64,000 bases of DNA from Sulfopaludibacter sp963835555 (GTDB taxonomy: Bacteria; Acidobacteriota; Terriglobia; Bryobacterales; Bryobacteraceae), in assembly GCA_963835555.1 (NCBI GenBank), contig CAWIGC010000028.1, positions 38,906 through 102,905 on the forward strand. The letters are read 5' to 3'. Below the pieces are notes generated by a model that did no database searches, had not been told where the DNA came from, and worked only from the letters and a program-made list of their open reading frames with translations. The position numbers were made by a program, and so were the translations under genes. Each line of letters begins with the position of its first letter. Position 1 is the stretch's first letter. This document shows positions 8,809 through 18,744 of this stretch, one piece after another.

Positions 8809-10214
8809 TTGGGTTTCTCCAGCGAAAGCTTGATTACCACGGCGGATACGCCGGGCACTTTAACGGCGATTTTACCGCTGGCATCGGCCGCCAGTGCGGT
8901 CCACTTTCCGTCCCACGCTCCATCGCCAATCGCGGCCCCTCCCAGGGTGATTCCTTCTTTCGATGCCACTTCGTTATCGGGCGCTGTCAGGAACATCGCC
9001 TCGGCTTTGCCGGCGTTTCCCGGCGTCAGAATGGTGACACGGGCATCCATCGGGTCCGCCCCCGGATCTTTCTTGTTGATCACTGTTACGAAAAGGCTGC
9101 TGCTGTCCCGCACCGCATAGGCGGTCACGTTCACCGCCTCGGGATTGGTCACCGTGAGCGGCGCGGCGCTGCCCTGGCCGCCGATGTCGAACGCTTTAAT
9201 GCCGTAGGCGATGGGATGCACCTGGTATCCGCTCTTCAGGCCGTCGTCCGCCGGGTTCACCGGAAAGATCGTGGTGTTCAGGATCCACCGGCGATTGTGG
9301 AAGTTCAGCCCGGCGGCTCCATGGGCAGCCCACCAGTGCAGGTAGTCCAGCGCCCACAGCGACGCGGCAAACGTATCGGTGGCATCTTTGGCGCCCCCGG
9401 TGAAGTTGTTGGTCTCTTCCAGCCGGAACGGCAGGCCGTTGGTCCGCGCGGTCACGGCGAAAGACGTGTACAGACGATCGTAGAGTTCCATCCAGCCCCG
9501 TGAGAGCATGACATCGCGCGCCGGAGCGCCGTTGATCAGGCTGCCGTCGCCACCCGGATATTCGTGCTGCACCACCGCGGCAATTTCGTCCGACCTGGCA
9601 AAGTCCGCGGCGAAACTGCGCGCCCATGCGGTTGTGCCGCCCGCCGCCGGACCGCAGAATTTCGCGTCGGGCGCGACTTTCTTCACCGCCGCCGCCACCT
9701 CGTTCCAAAGGCGGCGATACATGATGTAATCCGGTATCTCTTTGTAGATCCGCCTGTAGAAGTCGGGCTCGTTGCCGAGTTCAAAGCACGTGAGCCGTGA
9801 CCAATACCGCCGCTGGATATAGCCGGCGATGGCGGCGTCCTGTTCTACCTTGCTGCGCGGCAACCGCAGTGTATACAGCACCCTCACGTCGGCGGCTCCC
9901 GCGAAAGCAAACAGTTGGTCCACGTCGTTTTCGGAGGGCACGGCGTAGCGGGGCATGTCCGCGGTGGATCCCCCGATGCGCAGGCTGCGAATGCCCAGCC
10001 TACGGAAAAGATCGATCAACGCCCTGTTTTCGGCGCTGAACAGATGCTTCCCGGCTGCTTCCGGCAGCAGGTTCGAGGTTTCAAAACTCAGGCCCGAAAA
10101 ATCCCGGGGGATCGGCGTCCCCGTGGCCCGCAGATCCACCGTCACGGTGATGGGAGCTTGCGCCAGCACGGCGGCGGCGCACAATACGGGCAGGGCCAAA
10201 CGAGTGAGATTCAT
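8805..10214 (-). CDS. Secreted glycoside hydrolase, GH79-like (beta-glucuronidase/heparanase type)
   Basis: A 469-residue protein with a cleavable signal peptide (LTRLALPVLCAAAVLAQA). The fold is a clan GH-A (beta/alpha)8 barrel followed by a C-terminal beta domain. FELGNEPDF near residue 148 supplies the acid/base Glu of the NEP motif, and RLEETNNF near residue 266 is the expected nucleophile strand. IPRDFSGLSFE near the start and IRIGGSTADMPRY-like text (SLRIGGSTAD) match the GH79 substrate pocket. It probably removes glucuronic acid-type residues from plant or glycosaminoglycan polysaccharides. It is the first gene of a tightly overlapped operon with the FG-GAP and Gfo/Idh genes. Family-level call firm, exact substrate unknown. 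Confidence 0.8.
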   Translation of the reverse strand: MNLTRLALPVLCAAAVLAQAPITVTVDLRATGTPIPRDFSGLSFETSNLLPEAAGKHLFSAENRALIDLFRRLGIRSLRIGGSTADMPRYAVPSENDVDQLFAFAGAADVRVLYTLRLPRSKVEQDAAIAGYIQRRYWSRLTCFELGNEPDFYRRIYKEIPDYIMYRRLWNEVAAAVKKVAPDAKFCGPAAGGTTAWARSFAADFARSDEIAAVVQHEYPGGDGSLINGAPARDVMLSRGWMELYDRLYTSFAVTARTNGLPFRLEETNNFTGGAKDATDTFAASLWALDYLHWWAAHGAAGLNFHNRRWILNTTIFPVNPADDGLKSGYQVHPIAYGIKAFDIGGQGSAAPLTVTNPEAVNVTAYAVRDSSSLFVTVINKKDPGADPMDARVTILTPGNAGKAEAMFLTAPDNEVASKEGITLGGAAIGDGAWDGKWTALAADASGKIAVKVPGVSAVVIKLSLEKPK

Positions 10215-10307
10215 GCAACCCTGAACCTGAGTATAAGCCCCTGCGCGTTTCTACTCAGGTGTACCGCGCGAGCCCCTGCGGCCGCCGCGTGCGATCCTGG
10301 AAGCGGA

Positions 10308-10913
10308 ATGCCTCTTCAAAACCGTGTTGACCCCTACGGCGCGCTCTTTCGCACGCCCGCACGCGGAACTTTGATGGGCAATCGCGGCGGCGCTCTGCAC
10401 AACGAGAGCCGGCAGATCGTGCGTCCCTACCAGGGCCGTCGATGGATCGCCTGCCTGCTGCAATTCAAAGGCATCAAGCGTGCCGTGATGTCGCCGGGTC
10501 TGTACACGGAGCTCTTCTTTCTGGATGAAGCCGTCTCCTTCGCCGCGGGACACCGGCCGTGCGCCGAATGCCGCCGCGAGCGGTTCCGCGCGTTCCTCGC
10601 CGCCTGGAATGGCCCCCATCGCGCGCCGGAAATCGACGCCGAACTGCATACCGCACGAATCGACCGGCAGGGCCGTAAAGTCACCTTTCCGGCACCCTTG
10701 CGCTCACTACCCAACGGATGCTTCGTAGATATCGGCGGCTCCGCCTACCTGGTCTGGGATGACGCGCTCTTCTTGTGGACACCCGGCGGATACGCCAGAA
10801 AAGATCCTCGCCCGAACGACGAGACCCTTACCGTCCTGACGCCTCTACCCACGGTAGAATGCTTCCGGCGCGGCTATCGGCCGCAAACCCACGCTTCACT
10901 GCAAGCTCTTTAA
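10308..10913 (+). CDS. Conserved hypothetical protein with CxxC-type motif
   Basis: The 201-residue protein starts at ATG 10308 (MPLQNRVDPYGALFRTPARG). The same frame is open further upstream, but the homologous start (MPLQNRVxPxGxL) and the position just after the divergent GH79 promoter favour this ATG. Other conserved-looking segments are TLMGNRGG, GLYTELFFLDEA and AAGHRPCAECRRERF, the last a possible metal-binding site. From memory this is a widespread bacterial family without an assigned function. No signal peptide or TM segment. Confidence 0.7.
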   Translation: MPLQNRVDPYGALFRTPARGTLMGNRGGALHNESRQIVRPYQGRRWIACLLQFKGIKRAVMSPGLYTELFFLDEAVSFAAGHRPCAECRRERFRAFLAAWNGPHRAPEIDAELHTARIDRQGRKVTFPAPLRSLPNGCFVDIGGSAYLVWDDALFLWTPGGYARKDPRPNDETLTVLTPLPTVECFRRGYRPQTHASLQAL

Positions 10914-11121
10914 CGCTCGCCGTCTCTGTTTCGTGCCCGGAGCAACAACGGACCACATGCCTGCCGCGGCTTCGTTGATAAACTCATCGTGTGTTTCCCT
11001 GTCCGTTATCTACATACTTTTTTGATGAAGCTTCCTCTCATCGTCATATTCTAACCCTCGCCACAACGGCTTTACTCTCGAAGTACCGTTTCAGGGATTC
11101 AAAAATTAGAAAGGGAAGACC

Positions 11122-14100
11122 ATGCCGTTCTTCGGGAAACTCGCTATTCCACGACACCAGGTAGCCGTCTTGATTCTCACCTTCATGTTCGCTTTCTTAA
11201 CGCCCGTCGCCAGGACGCAACAGGTAACCGGGTCCGAAATCGACGGACACGTTGTGGACCAGACAGGAGCGCCAGTACCTTCGGCCCAAATCAAAGTGAC
11301 TAGTGTAGATACCGGACTCGTACATACCACGGTTACGGATAACACCGGCCGATATGCGCTTCCTAACCTGCCGGTTGGCCACTACCGGCTCGAAGTCTCT
11401 GCTTCCGGTTTCAAAACATACGTACAAAGGGGCATTGAACTTCAGTTGGCCACAAATCCAAGTATTCCGGTTACCCTCCAAGTGGGCGCCGTAACGGAGA
11501 GCGTTGAGGTCACTGCCAACGCCGCCCAGGTAGAGACCAAGGAGAACTCCATCGCTCAGGTGGTGGACGCGCAGAGAATGGTTGACCTGCCCCTGAACGG
11601 CCGGAATCTCACGCAGTTACTCACCATCACGGGCTACTCCACGTCCAGCATGAACCTGCGGGGCGGCGACCTGACCGGCAGCAAGAATATGGGTGGATCT
11701 GACGCATCGGGCACGTTCTCGGTGGCCGGCGGCGCAGCCAACGGCGTCAATTACCTGCTGGATGGCGGCGATAACAACGATGCCTTCAGCAATGTGAATC
11801 TCCCCATTCCGTTTCCCGACGCCGTCCAGGAATTCAACGTGCAAACTAACGGCTTGCCGGCGCAATACGGTCTGCATCCCGGCGGAGTCGTCAATATCAT
11901 CACCAAGTCCGGAACCAATGCGTTTCACGGAGATGTATTCGATTTCCTGCGCAACGGCGACCTGAACGCGCGTCCCGAGGGCGTCGTCAACCAGCAGCCA
12001 ATCCGCGATTCCCTGAAGCGCAACCAGTTCGGAGGCACCATCGGCGGCCCCATCGTGAAGGACAAACTCTTCTTCTTCGCCGGCTACCAGGGAACACGGC
12101 AGCGCAGCAATCCAGCGGAAAGGACCGCGTACGTGCCCACGGCAGCGGCCTTGGCCGGCGATTTCAGTGTCCTGGACGGGGCCAAGTCTCAGGGAGGTTG
12201 TCTGGCGAACGCTCGAACCCTCAGAGACTCCAATGGCAATCCGTATCCGGGCAACCGGATTCCGGTCTCTTCCTTCGATCCGGCGGGATTGAAACTCGCC
12301 TCCTCTTACCTCCCAACATCGCCGAATCCCTGCGGCCAGTATATCTACGGCTACCCGGCCAATAACCCAGACGACCAAATTACCGGTCGTGTCGATTACA
12401 ATATCAGCAGCAAGCACTCGTTGTTCGGCCGCTACTTCATATATGACTTCACCGGTCAGTACCTTTTCAACGGTACCAATGCGCTGACCACCTCCAACTC
12501 CGGTAACCAGGAGCGCTCGCAGACCATGACGATCGGCGATATCTACACTCTCAGCCCGACTGCCGTCAATGCGTTCCATGCGACCTTCGACCGTCGCCGC
12601 GACGACCGCGCGTCCACTCTCTTCAGCCCGACGGACCTGGGCGTGAATATGTTTGTTAATAGTCCTTCATACACCCAGCTCAGCGTCAGCAACTATTCCG
12701 GCGGCGGATTCAACATCGGGTGCGGAACCTGCGCCCCGGCTAACTTCGACATTAACACTTATCAGATTGCCGACGATTTTACCCTGATCCGGGGTAAGCA
12801 CCAGTTACAATTCGGCTTCGACGGCCGCAAGGACCAATTCAACTCTTATAACTATCAGCAGGCTAACGGACAGTTTAGCTTCAACGGCAGCACTACCGGC
12901 GATGGCATGGCCGATTTGCTTCTCGGCCACTTTTCCGGTCTGACCGATGGCAACGTGATCTCCGATTACCTTCGCCAGAACGTGGTGGCCGCCTACGTGC
13001 AGGACACCTACCACGCCACGCGGCACCTGACAGTCAACCTGGGTCTCCGCTGGGAGCCGGACTTGCCCCCATACGACAAGTACGGCCGGGGCGATCAATT
13101 CAGTTGGCAGCTCTTCCAGCAGGGCTTTCACAGTTCGGTTTACCCGGACGCGCCCGCCGGTCTGGTCTTCAACGGAGACCAGCAGAATCAGTATGGAAAG
13201 GCTTTGACGGCCTCTCACTGGGCCAACTTCTCCCCTCGCGTGGGCGTGGTATGGGACCCCACCGGCTCAGGCAGGCAAACGATTCGCGCCGCCTTCAGCC
13301 TGATGCACGACACCACCGAGCTTTTCTATCCGGAACGCTGGACCACCAACCCGCCGTATGTCTCCTCGATCTCCCTGACCAGCGGACAATTCTCTAATCC
13401 GTTCGGGAACTACAGCCTCAATGGCAGAACCGGCGACCCGTTCCCCGGCGTCTCCGTGTTCCCCTCCCAGGGAGCCTACATTAGCATTCCTCCGAATGTT
13501 TCCCCCACTTACATGATGCAGTGGAACATCAGTTACCAGCGTCAGATTTCCACTAACTGGATCGTAACTGCGAACTACATGGGTAACGCTTCGCGTCATA
13601 TCTGGGGTTCTACCGACGTAAACTATGCCGTGCCCGGCCCGGGTGCTACTGTCGCGAATGAAAACCAGCGGCGCCTCGCTTACCTGGCCAATCCGGCACA
13701 GGGACAGTATTACAGCGGTATTATCCAGACGGACCCCGGCGGGAACGCCGAGTATCATGCACTCTTTGTTTCGGTCGAGCACCATTTCGCCAAACACTAT
13801 ACCCTGTTGACCAACTACACCTGGAGTCACTGCGTCAGTTCCTGGGATTTCACCGGGGAGCTGGCAGGCCCGCAATATCAGAATCCGCTTAACCGCGCGG
13901 GCGAGCGGGGAAGCTGCGATTGGGACCACCGTCACAATTTCGTCACCACCATGGTGATCGAGAGCCCCGGCTTCGGCACCGGCTTCAGCAAGAAGCTCAC
14001 CAAGGACTGGATGCTCTCCCCCATCGTCAACCTCTACACCGGCGCACCGTTCACCATCACCGATGGGAAAGATATTTCCCTCACCGGACAGGGCAATGAC

Positions 14101-14472
14101 CGCCCCAACGTGATCGCCCCGAACTCGGTCTTCGCGCTCCCGCAATCCACCTTGCCATACTGGTTCAACCCCGCGGCATTCCAGTGCGCCGGCTCGAACC
14201 CCGCGTGCAGCGCCTTCAGCGGTCAATTCGGAAACCTGGGCCGCAACGCCCTCTACGGTCCCGGCACCATCAGTTGGGACATGAACATCACGCGCATGTT
14301 CCAGTTGACCGAACGCTGGCAACTCCAGGTCCGGAGCGATTTCTTTAACATCCTGAACCACGCCAATTGGAATGATCCCGGTACCACGGTATCGAGTAGC
14401 GGAACTTTCGGCGCAGTGACCAGTTTCGGTGCGCCGCGCATCATCCAGATGGCGGTAAAGATTTACTTCTGA
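11122..14472 (+). CDS. Oar-like TonB-dependent receptor with carboxypeptidase-regulatory domain
   Basis: A 1116-residue outer-membrane protein. A signal peptide (QVAVLILTFMFAFLTPVART) is followed by a CarboxypepD_reg-like domain at about residues 37-120 (GHVVDQTGAPVPSAQIKVTS, TDNTGRYALPNLPVGHYRL). A plug at about 125-260 follows (DLPLNGRNLTQLL, NYLLDGGDNND, GGVVNIITKSGTNAFHG), then a long beta-barrel ending ARIIQMAVKIYF-like (PRIIQMAVKIYF), whose terminal aromatic fits BAM recognition. The Shine-Dalgarno AAAGGGAAG lies just before ATG 11122. These receptors are greatly expanded in Acidobacteria and are thought to import oligosaccharides or peptides; the ligand is unknown. Bases 10914-11121 upstream carry no gene and must hold the promoter, though no clear -35/-10 pair stood out. 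Confidence 0.9.
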   Translation: MPFFGKLAIPRHQVAVLILTFMFAFLTPVARTQQVTGSEIDGHVVDQTGAPVPSAQIKVTSVDTGLVHTTVTDNTGRYALPNLPVGHYRLEVSASGFKTYVQRGIELQLATNPSIPVTLQVGAVTESVEVTANAAQVETKENSIAQVVDAQRMVDLPLNGRNLTQLLTITGYSTSSMNLRGGDLTGSKNMGGSDASGTFSVAGGAANGVNYLLDGGDNNDAFSNVNLPIPFPDAVQEFNVQTNGLPAQYGLHPGGVVNIITKSGTNAFHGDVFDFLRNGDLNARPEGVVNQQPIRDSLKRNQFGGTIGGPIVKDKLFFFAGYQGTRQRSNPAERTAYVPTAAALAGDFSVLDGAKSQGGCLANARTLRDSNGNPYPGNRIPVSSFDPAGLKLASSYLPTSPNPCGQYIYGYPANNPDDQITGRVDYNISSKHSLFGRYFIYDFTGQYLFNGTNALTTSNSGNQERSQTMTIGDIYTLSPTAVNAFHATFDRRRDDRASTLFSPTDLGVNMFVNSPSYTQLSVSNYSGGGFNIGCGTCAPANFDINTYQIADDFTLIRGKHQLQFGFDGRKDQFNSYNYQQANGQFSFNGSTTGDGMADLLLGHFSGLTDGNVISDYLRQNVVAAYVQDTYHATRHLTVNLGLRWEPDLPPYDKYGRGDQFSWQLFQQGFHSSVYPDAPAGLVFNGDQQNQYGKALTASHWANFSPRVGVVWDPTGSGRQTIRAAFSLMHDTTELFYPERWTTNPPYVSSISLTSGQFSNPFGNYSLNGRTGDPFPGVSVFPSQGAYISIPPNVSPTYMMQWNISYQRQISTNWIVTANYMGNASRHIWGSTDVNYAVPGPGATVANENQRRLAYLANPAQGQYYSGIIQTDPGGNAEYHALFVSVEHHFAKHYTLLTNYTWSHCVSSWDFTGELAGPQYQNPLNRAGERGSCDWDHRHNFVTTMVIESPGFGTGFSKKLTKDWMLSPIVNLYTGAPFTITDGKDISLTGQGNDRPNVIAPNSVFALPQSTLPYWFNPAAFQCAGSNPACSAFSGQFGNLGRNALYGPGTISWDMNITRMFQLTERWQLQVRSDFFNILNHANWNDPGTTVSSSGTFGAVTSFGAPRIIQMAVKIYF

Positions 14473-14479
14473 TGCCGCG

Positions 14480-16510
14480 CTACCAGACCCGGCAGGCGTT
14501 GGCGGAAACCATGGGCTGTCCCGCTTTGCAGGAGAATGCCTTTTGGAACTCCGGCATATTCTGCACGACCCCGTTCACGCGGTCGCGCGCCGGCGAGTGC
14601 GGATCGGTCTGCACCTGCATCCGCAGCGACTCCGGGTGAATGTTCTCGCACCAGATCTGGCCGAAGGCCAGGAAGAAACGCTGCTCCGGAGTATATCCGC
14701 CAATCACCGGTTTGGTCTTTCCGGCCAGCGTGTTTTCCAGGGCCATCAGGGCGATGCGCGTGCCGCCGTTATCCGCCGTATTTTCGCCCAGCGTCAGTTC
14801 CCCGTTCACGTGCACTCCCGGCGCGACTTCGAACTTGGAGTACTCCTGCGCCACGCACGCCGCGCGTTTTTCGAACTCCTTGGCGTCCTGCGGCGTCCAC
14901 CAGTCGTGCAGATTGCCCTGGGCGTCGAACTGCCGCCCCTGGTCGTCGAACCCGTGGGTCATCTCGTGACCGATCACCATGCCGATGCCGCCGAAGTTCA
15001 CCGCGTCGTCCATATCGCTTTCAAAGAACGGAGGCTGCAGAATGCCCGCGGGGAAGTTGATGTTGTTCATAGTGGGGTCGTAGTAGGCGTTCACCGTGGG
15101 CGGGGTCATGCTCCACTCGCTGCGATCCACCGGCTTGCCGATCTTGTTGACCTGCCGCTGGAACTCGAACTCGTCCGCGCGCATGCCGTTGCCCAGCGGA
15201 TCGTCGCGTTTGATCACCACGCTGGAATAATCCCGCCACTTATCGGGATAGCCGATTTTGTTGGCGATCGCTTTGAGTTTGACTTCCGCCTGCGCCTTGG
15301 TGGCCGGGCTCATCCACGACAGCCCCTGGATGTCCTGGCCCAGCGATTTCTCCAGCGCGTCCACCATCTTCAGGGTCTTCTCCTTGCCCTCTTTGCCGAA
15401 GGTGCGCTCTACGAATTTCTGCCCCACGGCCTCGCCCAGTTCCGCGTCGGCGTAGTCCACGCAGCGCTTCCAGCGCGGGCGAAGCTCCGCGGTGCCGCGC
15501 AACGTCTTGCCGTAGAACTGAAAGTTCTCGTTCACGAAGGCTGTGGGTAAGAACCCGGCTTCGTTATGCAGCGTCTGCCAGCGGAGATACGTTTTCCAAT
15601 CCTCCAGGGTGGCGCTCTGAAGCTCCGTATTCAGCGCCTTGAAAAAGTCAGGCCACGCCACGTTGACCGTATCGAACGCCGGCGCTGCGGTTCCCTTCAG
15701 ATAATCGGCCCAGTGGAACGCCGGAGCCAGCGCCTCCATGTCCTTCCGGCTCATCTTGTGATACTGCTTCTCGGGGTCGCGCCGCGAGACGAGGTCCAGC
15801 GAACCCTTGGCCAGGTCCGTCTCTATCCGCATCGCCGTGGCCGCATCGGCCTTGGCCTGCTCGGGCTTCTCGCCGGCCAGTTCCAGCATGCGCTGTACGT
15901 GTGCTACGTAGTTGGCCCGGATCTCCTTGCTCTTGGCGTCGTCTTTCAGGTAGTAGTCGCGATCCGGCAACCCCAACCCTCCCTGATCGGCCTGCGCAAT
16001 GTTGGTGTTGGCGTCTTTGAAATCCGGACCGGAGCCGAATTCGAAAAGCGTGTCCACGCCGATGCGCTGCAGGTGGGCCACCAGTTCGCCCATCTGCCCC
16101 TTGTCTTTGAGGTTGCGGATGCGGTTCAGTTCCGGCTCCAGCGCCGAAAGTCCCCGCGCATCGATGGCTTTTTCGTCCATGCACGCCGCGTAATAATCGC
16201 CAATCTTCTGTGTGACCGCATCGCGATCCGGCGCCGGCTTGGCCGCTTCTTCCAGAATCTCGCGAAGCACCTGGCGATTCCGCTCCTCGAGTTGCGAGAA
16301 CCGGCCCCACCGCGACTGGTCCGGCGGAATCGGGTTCTTCTTCATCCAGTTGCCGCACGCGTACTGATAGAAGTCCGCGCATGGCTGCGCGGTGGTATCG
16401 ATATTGCCCAAATCGAATTGCAGCGGGCTCTTGTCCGGCGATTTCGTGGCCGGCGTTTGCGCGCAGACGGCTGCCACGCAGAAAAGAATCAGAATGCTGA
16501 CTTTCAACAA
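14480..16510 (-). CDS. Secreted M13-family zinc metallopeptidase (neprilysin/PepO type)
   Basis: A 676-residue enzyme with a signal peptide (LKVSILILFCVAAVCAQ). GHEMTHGFDDQG near residue 515 gives the HExxH zinc site and ENTADNGG near 577 the third ligand Glu. NAYYDPTMNNINFPAGILQP and the C-terminal CRVW are the standard family signatures (NAxYxPxxNxIxFPAGILQPPFF and CxVW). Length is normal for the family (650-700 aa), so it should be a complete extracellular oligopeptidase that cuts before hydrophobic residues. It converges on the TonB receptor gene (7 bp between stops) and diverges from the permease gene at 16580. Confidence 0.93.
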   Translation of the reverse strand: MLKVSILILFCVAAVCAQTPATKSPDKSPLQFDLGNIDTTAQPCADFYQYACGNWMKKNPIPPDQSRWGRFSQLEERNRQVLREILEEAAKPAPDRDAVTQKIGDYYAACMDEKAIDARGLSALEPELNRIRNLKDKGQMGELVAHLQRIGVDTLFEFGSGPDFKDANTNIAQADQGGLGLPDRDYYLKDDAKSKEIRANYVAHVQRMLELAGEKPEQAKADAATAMRIETDLAKGSLDLVSRRDPEKQYHKMSRKDMEALAPAFHWADYLKGTAAPAFDTVNVAWPDFFKALNTELQSATLEDWKTYLRWQTLHNEAGFLPTAFVNENFQFYGKTLRGTAELRPRWKRCVDYADAELGEAVGQKFVERTFGKEGKEKTLKMVDALEKSLGQDIQGLSWMSPATKAQAEVKLKAIANKIGYPDKWRDYSSVVIKRDDPLGNGMRADEFEFQRQVNKIGKPVDRSEWSMTPPTVNAYYDPTMNNINFPAGILQPPFFESDMDDAVNFGGIGMVIGHEMTHGFDDQGRQFDAQGNLHDWWTPQDAKEFEKRAACVAQEYSKFEVAPGVHVNGELTLGENTADNGGTRIALMALENTLAGKTKPVIGGYTPEQRFFLAFGQIWCENIHPESLRMQVQTDPHSPARDRVNGVVQNMPEFQKAFSCKAGQPMVSANACRVW

Positions 16511-16579
16511 GGGTTTGCCTCTCCTGACTTCTTCATTTTAAGGGGTCGCACAGATGCTATACTTCAGCACTGTAACACT

Positions 16580-18106
16580 ATGCCTAATATCCTGATTCGC
16601 AAGCCCCTCTCCATGATTAAGGACGAAGCCGGAGAGGAGGGTGAGAACACTCTCAAACGCTCCCTGGGCGCTCTCAACCTGATTGCGCTCGGCATCGGTG
16701 CGATTATCGGGGCGGGCATTTTCGTACTCACCGGCTCCGCCGCGGCGCAATATGCCGGACCCGCAATCATTCTCTCCTTCGTCCTGGCGGGCACCGGGTG
16801 CTTGTTCGCAGGCCTTTGCTATGCGGAATTCGCCTCTCTCATTCCAATCGCCGGTTCGGCCTACACTTATGGTTACGCTACGCTCGGCGAACTGTTCGCC
16901 TGGATCATCGGATGGGATCTCATTCTGGAGTACGCCTTCGGCGCCGCCACCGTGGCTTCCGGTTGGAGCGCCAACGTGCTCAAGGCCCTCCAACTTCTGC
17001 AGATCCACATTCCGCCGCAGTTGATGGCGACGCCCGGCACGGACATGGTGTACTGGCAAGGCATGTGGCGCACCGCAGCCTCGCTTCCCGCCGGTACGAA
17101 TCTCGCCACTCTCTCGCATGCCACGGCATCGTTCAACATCGTGGCGTTCCTTGCCATCTGCATCATCACCACCATTCTGGTGATCGGCATTCAGGAATCT
17201 GCCACCCTGAACACCTTCATCGTCTTCGTTAAAGTCGGCACGGTTCTTGTGTTCATCGGGGTAGCGGCGGTTTATCTGTTCGGACATCCGGAGGTTGCCA
17301 GCGCCAACTGGCATCCCTTCATCCCGCCGAACACCGGCACATTCGGGCAGTTCGGCTGGTCTGGAATCGCTCGCGGCGCGGCCGTAATTTTCTTCGCTTA
17401 TATTGGCTTCGATGCGGTTTCCACGGCGGCGCAAGAGGCCAAGAACCCGCAGAAAGACATGCCCCTCGGCATTTTGGGCTCGCTCGCCATCTGTACCGTC
17501 CTCTACATTGTGACGGCCCTCCTGCTCACCGGTGTTTTGAAGTACACCCAGCTCAATGTGGCGGCTCCCGTTGCCGATGGCATTGAAGCCACGGGCGTGG
17601 CGTGGGGCCAGTGGCTGGTGCTGATCGGGACCATCGCCGGCTTGAGTACTGTGATGCTGGTCATGTTACTGGGCCAGTCACGCGTCTTCTTCTCAATGTC
17701 GCGCGACGGTCTGCTTCCGGAATGGGCCGGCCGGGTCCACCACAGATTCCGCACTCCGTATATCTCTTCCATTACGGTCGGTATTTTCGTAGCAATTTTT
17801 GCCGCCCTCATTCCCATTGGCATCCTCGGCGAACTGGTTAGCATCGGCACGTTGCTCGCATTCGTCATCGTCTGCGCCGGCGTGTGGGTGCTGCGCCGGA
17901 AGCAACCGGAGTTGCCGCGGCCTTTCAAAACGCCCCTGGTTCCGCTGGTGCCGATTCTCGGCATGATTATCTCCTTCGCTTTGATGGCCGCACTTCCGCT
18001 GGATACATGGCTCCGCATGATTATCTGGCTGGCCATCGGCCTGTTTATTTACTTTGGCTACGGCCGGCATCACAGCCGCGTGCAAATTGCAGCGAAGCGA
18101 CGTTAA
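16580..18106 (+). CDS. APC-family amino acid permease (cationic amino acid transporter type)
   Basis: A 508-residue membrane protein with 12 or more TM segments. ATG 16580 is chosen because the open frame upstream runs antisense through the M13 gene. TM1 carries the APC motif GIGAIIGAGIFVLTG; ARGAAVIFFAYIGFDAVSTA with EAKNPQKDMPLGI, and the late segment GQSRVFFSMSRDGLLP are diagnostic of the CAT/YfnA branch. It should bring amino acids into the cell by proton symport or exchange. The 69 bp before it is the shared promoter region with the divergent peptidase gene; together the two look like a peptide-use unit. Confidence 0.92.
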   Translation: MPNILIRKPLSMIKDEAGEEGENTLKRSLGALNLIALGIGAIIGAGIFVLTGSAAAQYAGPAIILSFVLAGTGCLFAGLCYAEFASLIPIAGSAYTYGYATLGELFAWIIGWDLILEYAFGAATVASGWSANVLKALQLLQIHIPPQLMATPGTDMVYWQGMWRTAASLPAGTNLATLSHATASFNIVAFLAICIITTILVIGIQESATLNTFIVFVKVGTVLVFIGVAAVYLFGHPEVASANWHPFIPPNTGTFGQFGWSGIARGAAVIFFAYIGFDAVSTAAQEAKNPQKDMPLGILGSLAICTVLYIVTALLLTGVLKYTQLNVAAPVADGIEATGVAWGQWLVLIGTIAGLSTVMLVMLLGQSRVFFSMSRDGLLPEWAGRVHHRFRTPYISSITVGIFVAIFAALIPIGILGELVSIGTLLAFVIVCAGVWVLRRKQPELPRPFKTPLVPLVPILGMIISFALMAALPLDTWLRMIIWLAIGLFIYFGYGRHHSRVQIAAKRR

Positions 18107-18153
18107 CCGATTGTGCGCGCCCTTACACTGGACAAAAGGGTGCTTCCGTTGAT

Positions 18154-18438
18154 ATGGGAGAATCCCGTATGGTACCCTGCCTGTCAATGTGTCGAGACCA
18201 GCGGCCACCTCACTTTCCCACTGTCGGCTTCTGCGACGAGAAGCGACGGCTGGTGGATGCGTTCCTGGAGGCCATTCACGAACTGAACGCTCTGCAGACC
18301 CAGCAGATTCAGGCTGTCATCGACGGCGATTCCGATTTCAACCGGTTCGATGTGCTGCTGCACATTGCGCAGGAGAAAAAGGACCGGGCGAAATACGCAT
18401 GGATCTCCCACGTCGAAACTCATCATTGCGAGGAGTAA
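18154..18438 (+). CDS. Small conserved protein, about 85-95 aa, unknown function
   Basis: The core is CRDQRPPHFPTVGFCDEKRR followed by LVDAFLEAIHELNALQTQQI, a helical, charged protein with no TM segment. Start candidates are ATG 18154 and ATG 18187. The second gives MCRDQRPPHF, which looks more like a natural start, so 18187 may be correct. From memory similar short proteins occur in several Acidobacteria. It is 7 bp upstream of the next small gene, so the two probably form an operon. Confidence 0.6.
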   Translation: MGESRMVPCLSMCRDQRPPHFPTVGFCDEKRRLVDAFLEAIHELNALQTQQIQAVIDGDSDFNRFDVLLHIAQEKKDRAKYAWISHVETHHCEE

Positions 18439-18445
18439 GGGACCC

Positions 18446-18622
18446 ATGGCACTCACACGCGCAGAGAAAGAACGCATCGCCGACAGCCGCCTCAAGATCC
18501 AATCCGTCTCGGATTCATTGAAAAAAGTGGACCCAAAGAAACTGCGCGACTTCGAAGACATTCAGGACTGTCTGGAAGACGCCGACAAAAGTCTCTCGCA
18601 AACACTACGGTCCGAATCCTGA
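18446..18622 (+). CDS. Small helical protein, 58 aa, unknown function
   Basis: ATG 18446 follows GAGGAGTAAGGGACCC, which supplies a Shine-Dalgarno (AGGAG/AAGGG). The product is strongly helical and charged (MALTRAEKERIADSRLKIQS, VDPKKLRDFEDIQDCLEDAD), like a short coiled coil. It is likely co-transcribed with 18154-18438. No function is recognised. Bases 18623-18744 between it and the CRISPR array hold no gene. Confidence 0.55.
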   Translation: MALTRAEKERIADSRLKIQSVSDSLKKVDPKKLRDFEDIQDCLEDADKSLSQTLRSES

Positions 18623-18744
18623 CCGGACTATACCTCGATCCGTGTCGCCTTCTGTTGAGCGGCAAAACCAGGCCCGCCGCACACAGCCTTGGTATCGCCC
18701 CATCGCGGAGCATACCGGAATCCGCCTACTAATCCTCAAGTCCC

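Noticed and set aside
11617..14361. Long minus-strand open frames (320 and 364 codons) inside the TonB receptor gene
   Set aside because: They are antisense shadows of a GC-rich coding gene and have no recognisable domain.
15566..16579. N-terminal extension of the APC permease to 846 residues
   Set aside because: The extension runs antisense through the M13 peptidase gene and has no membrane or family features; ATG 16580 gives the normal start.
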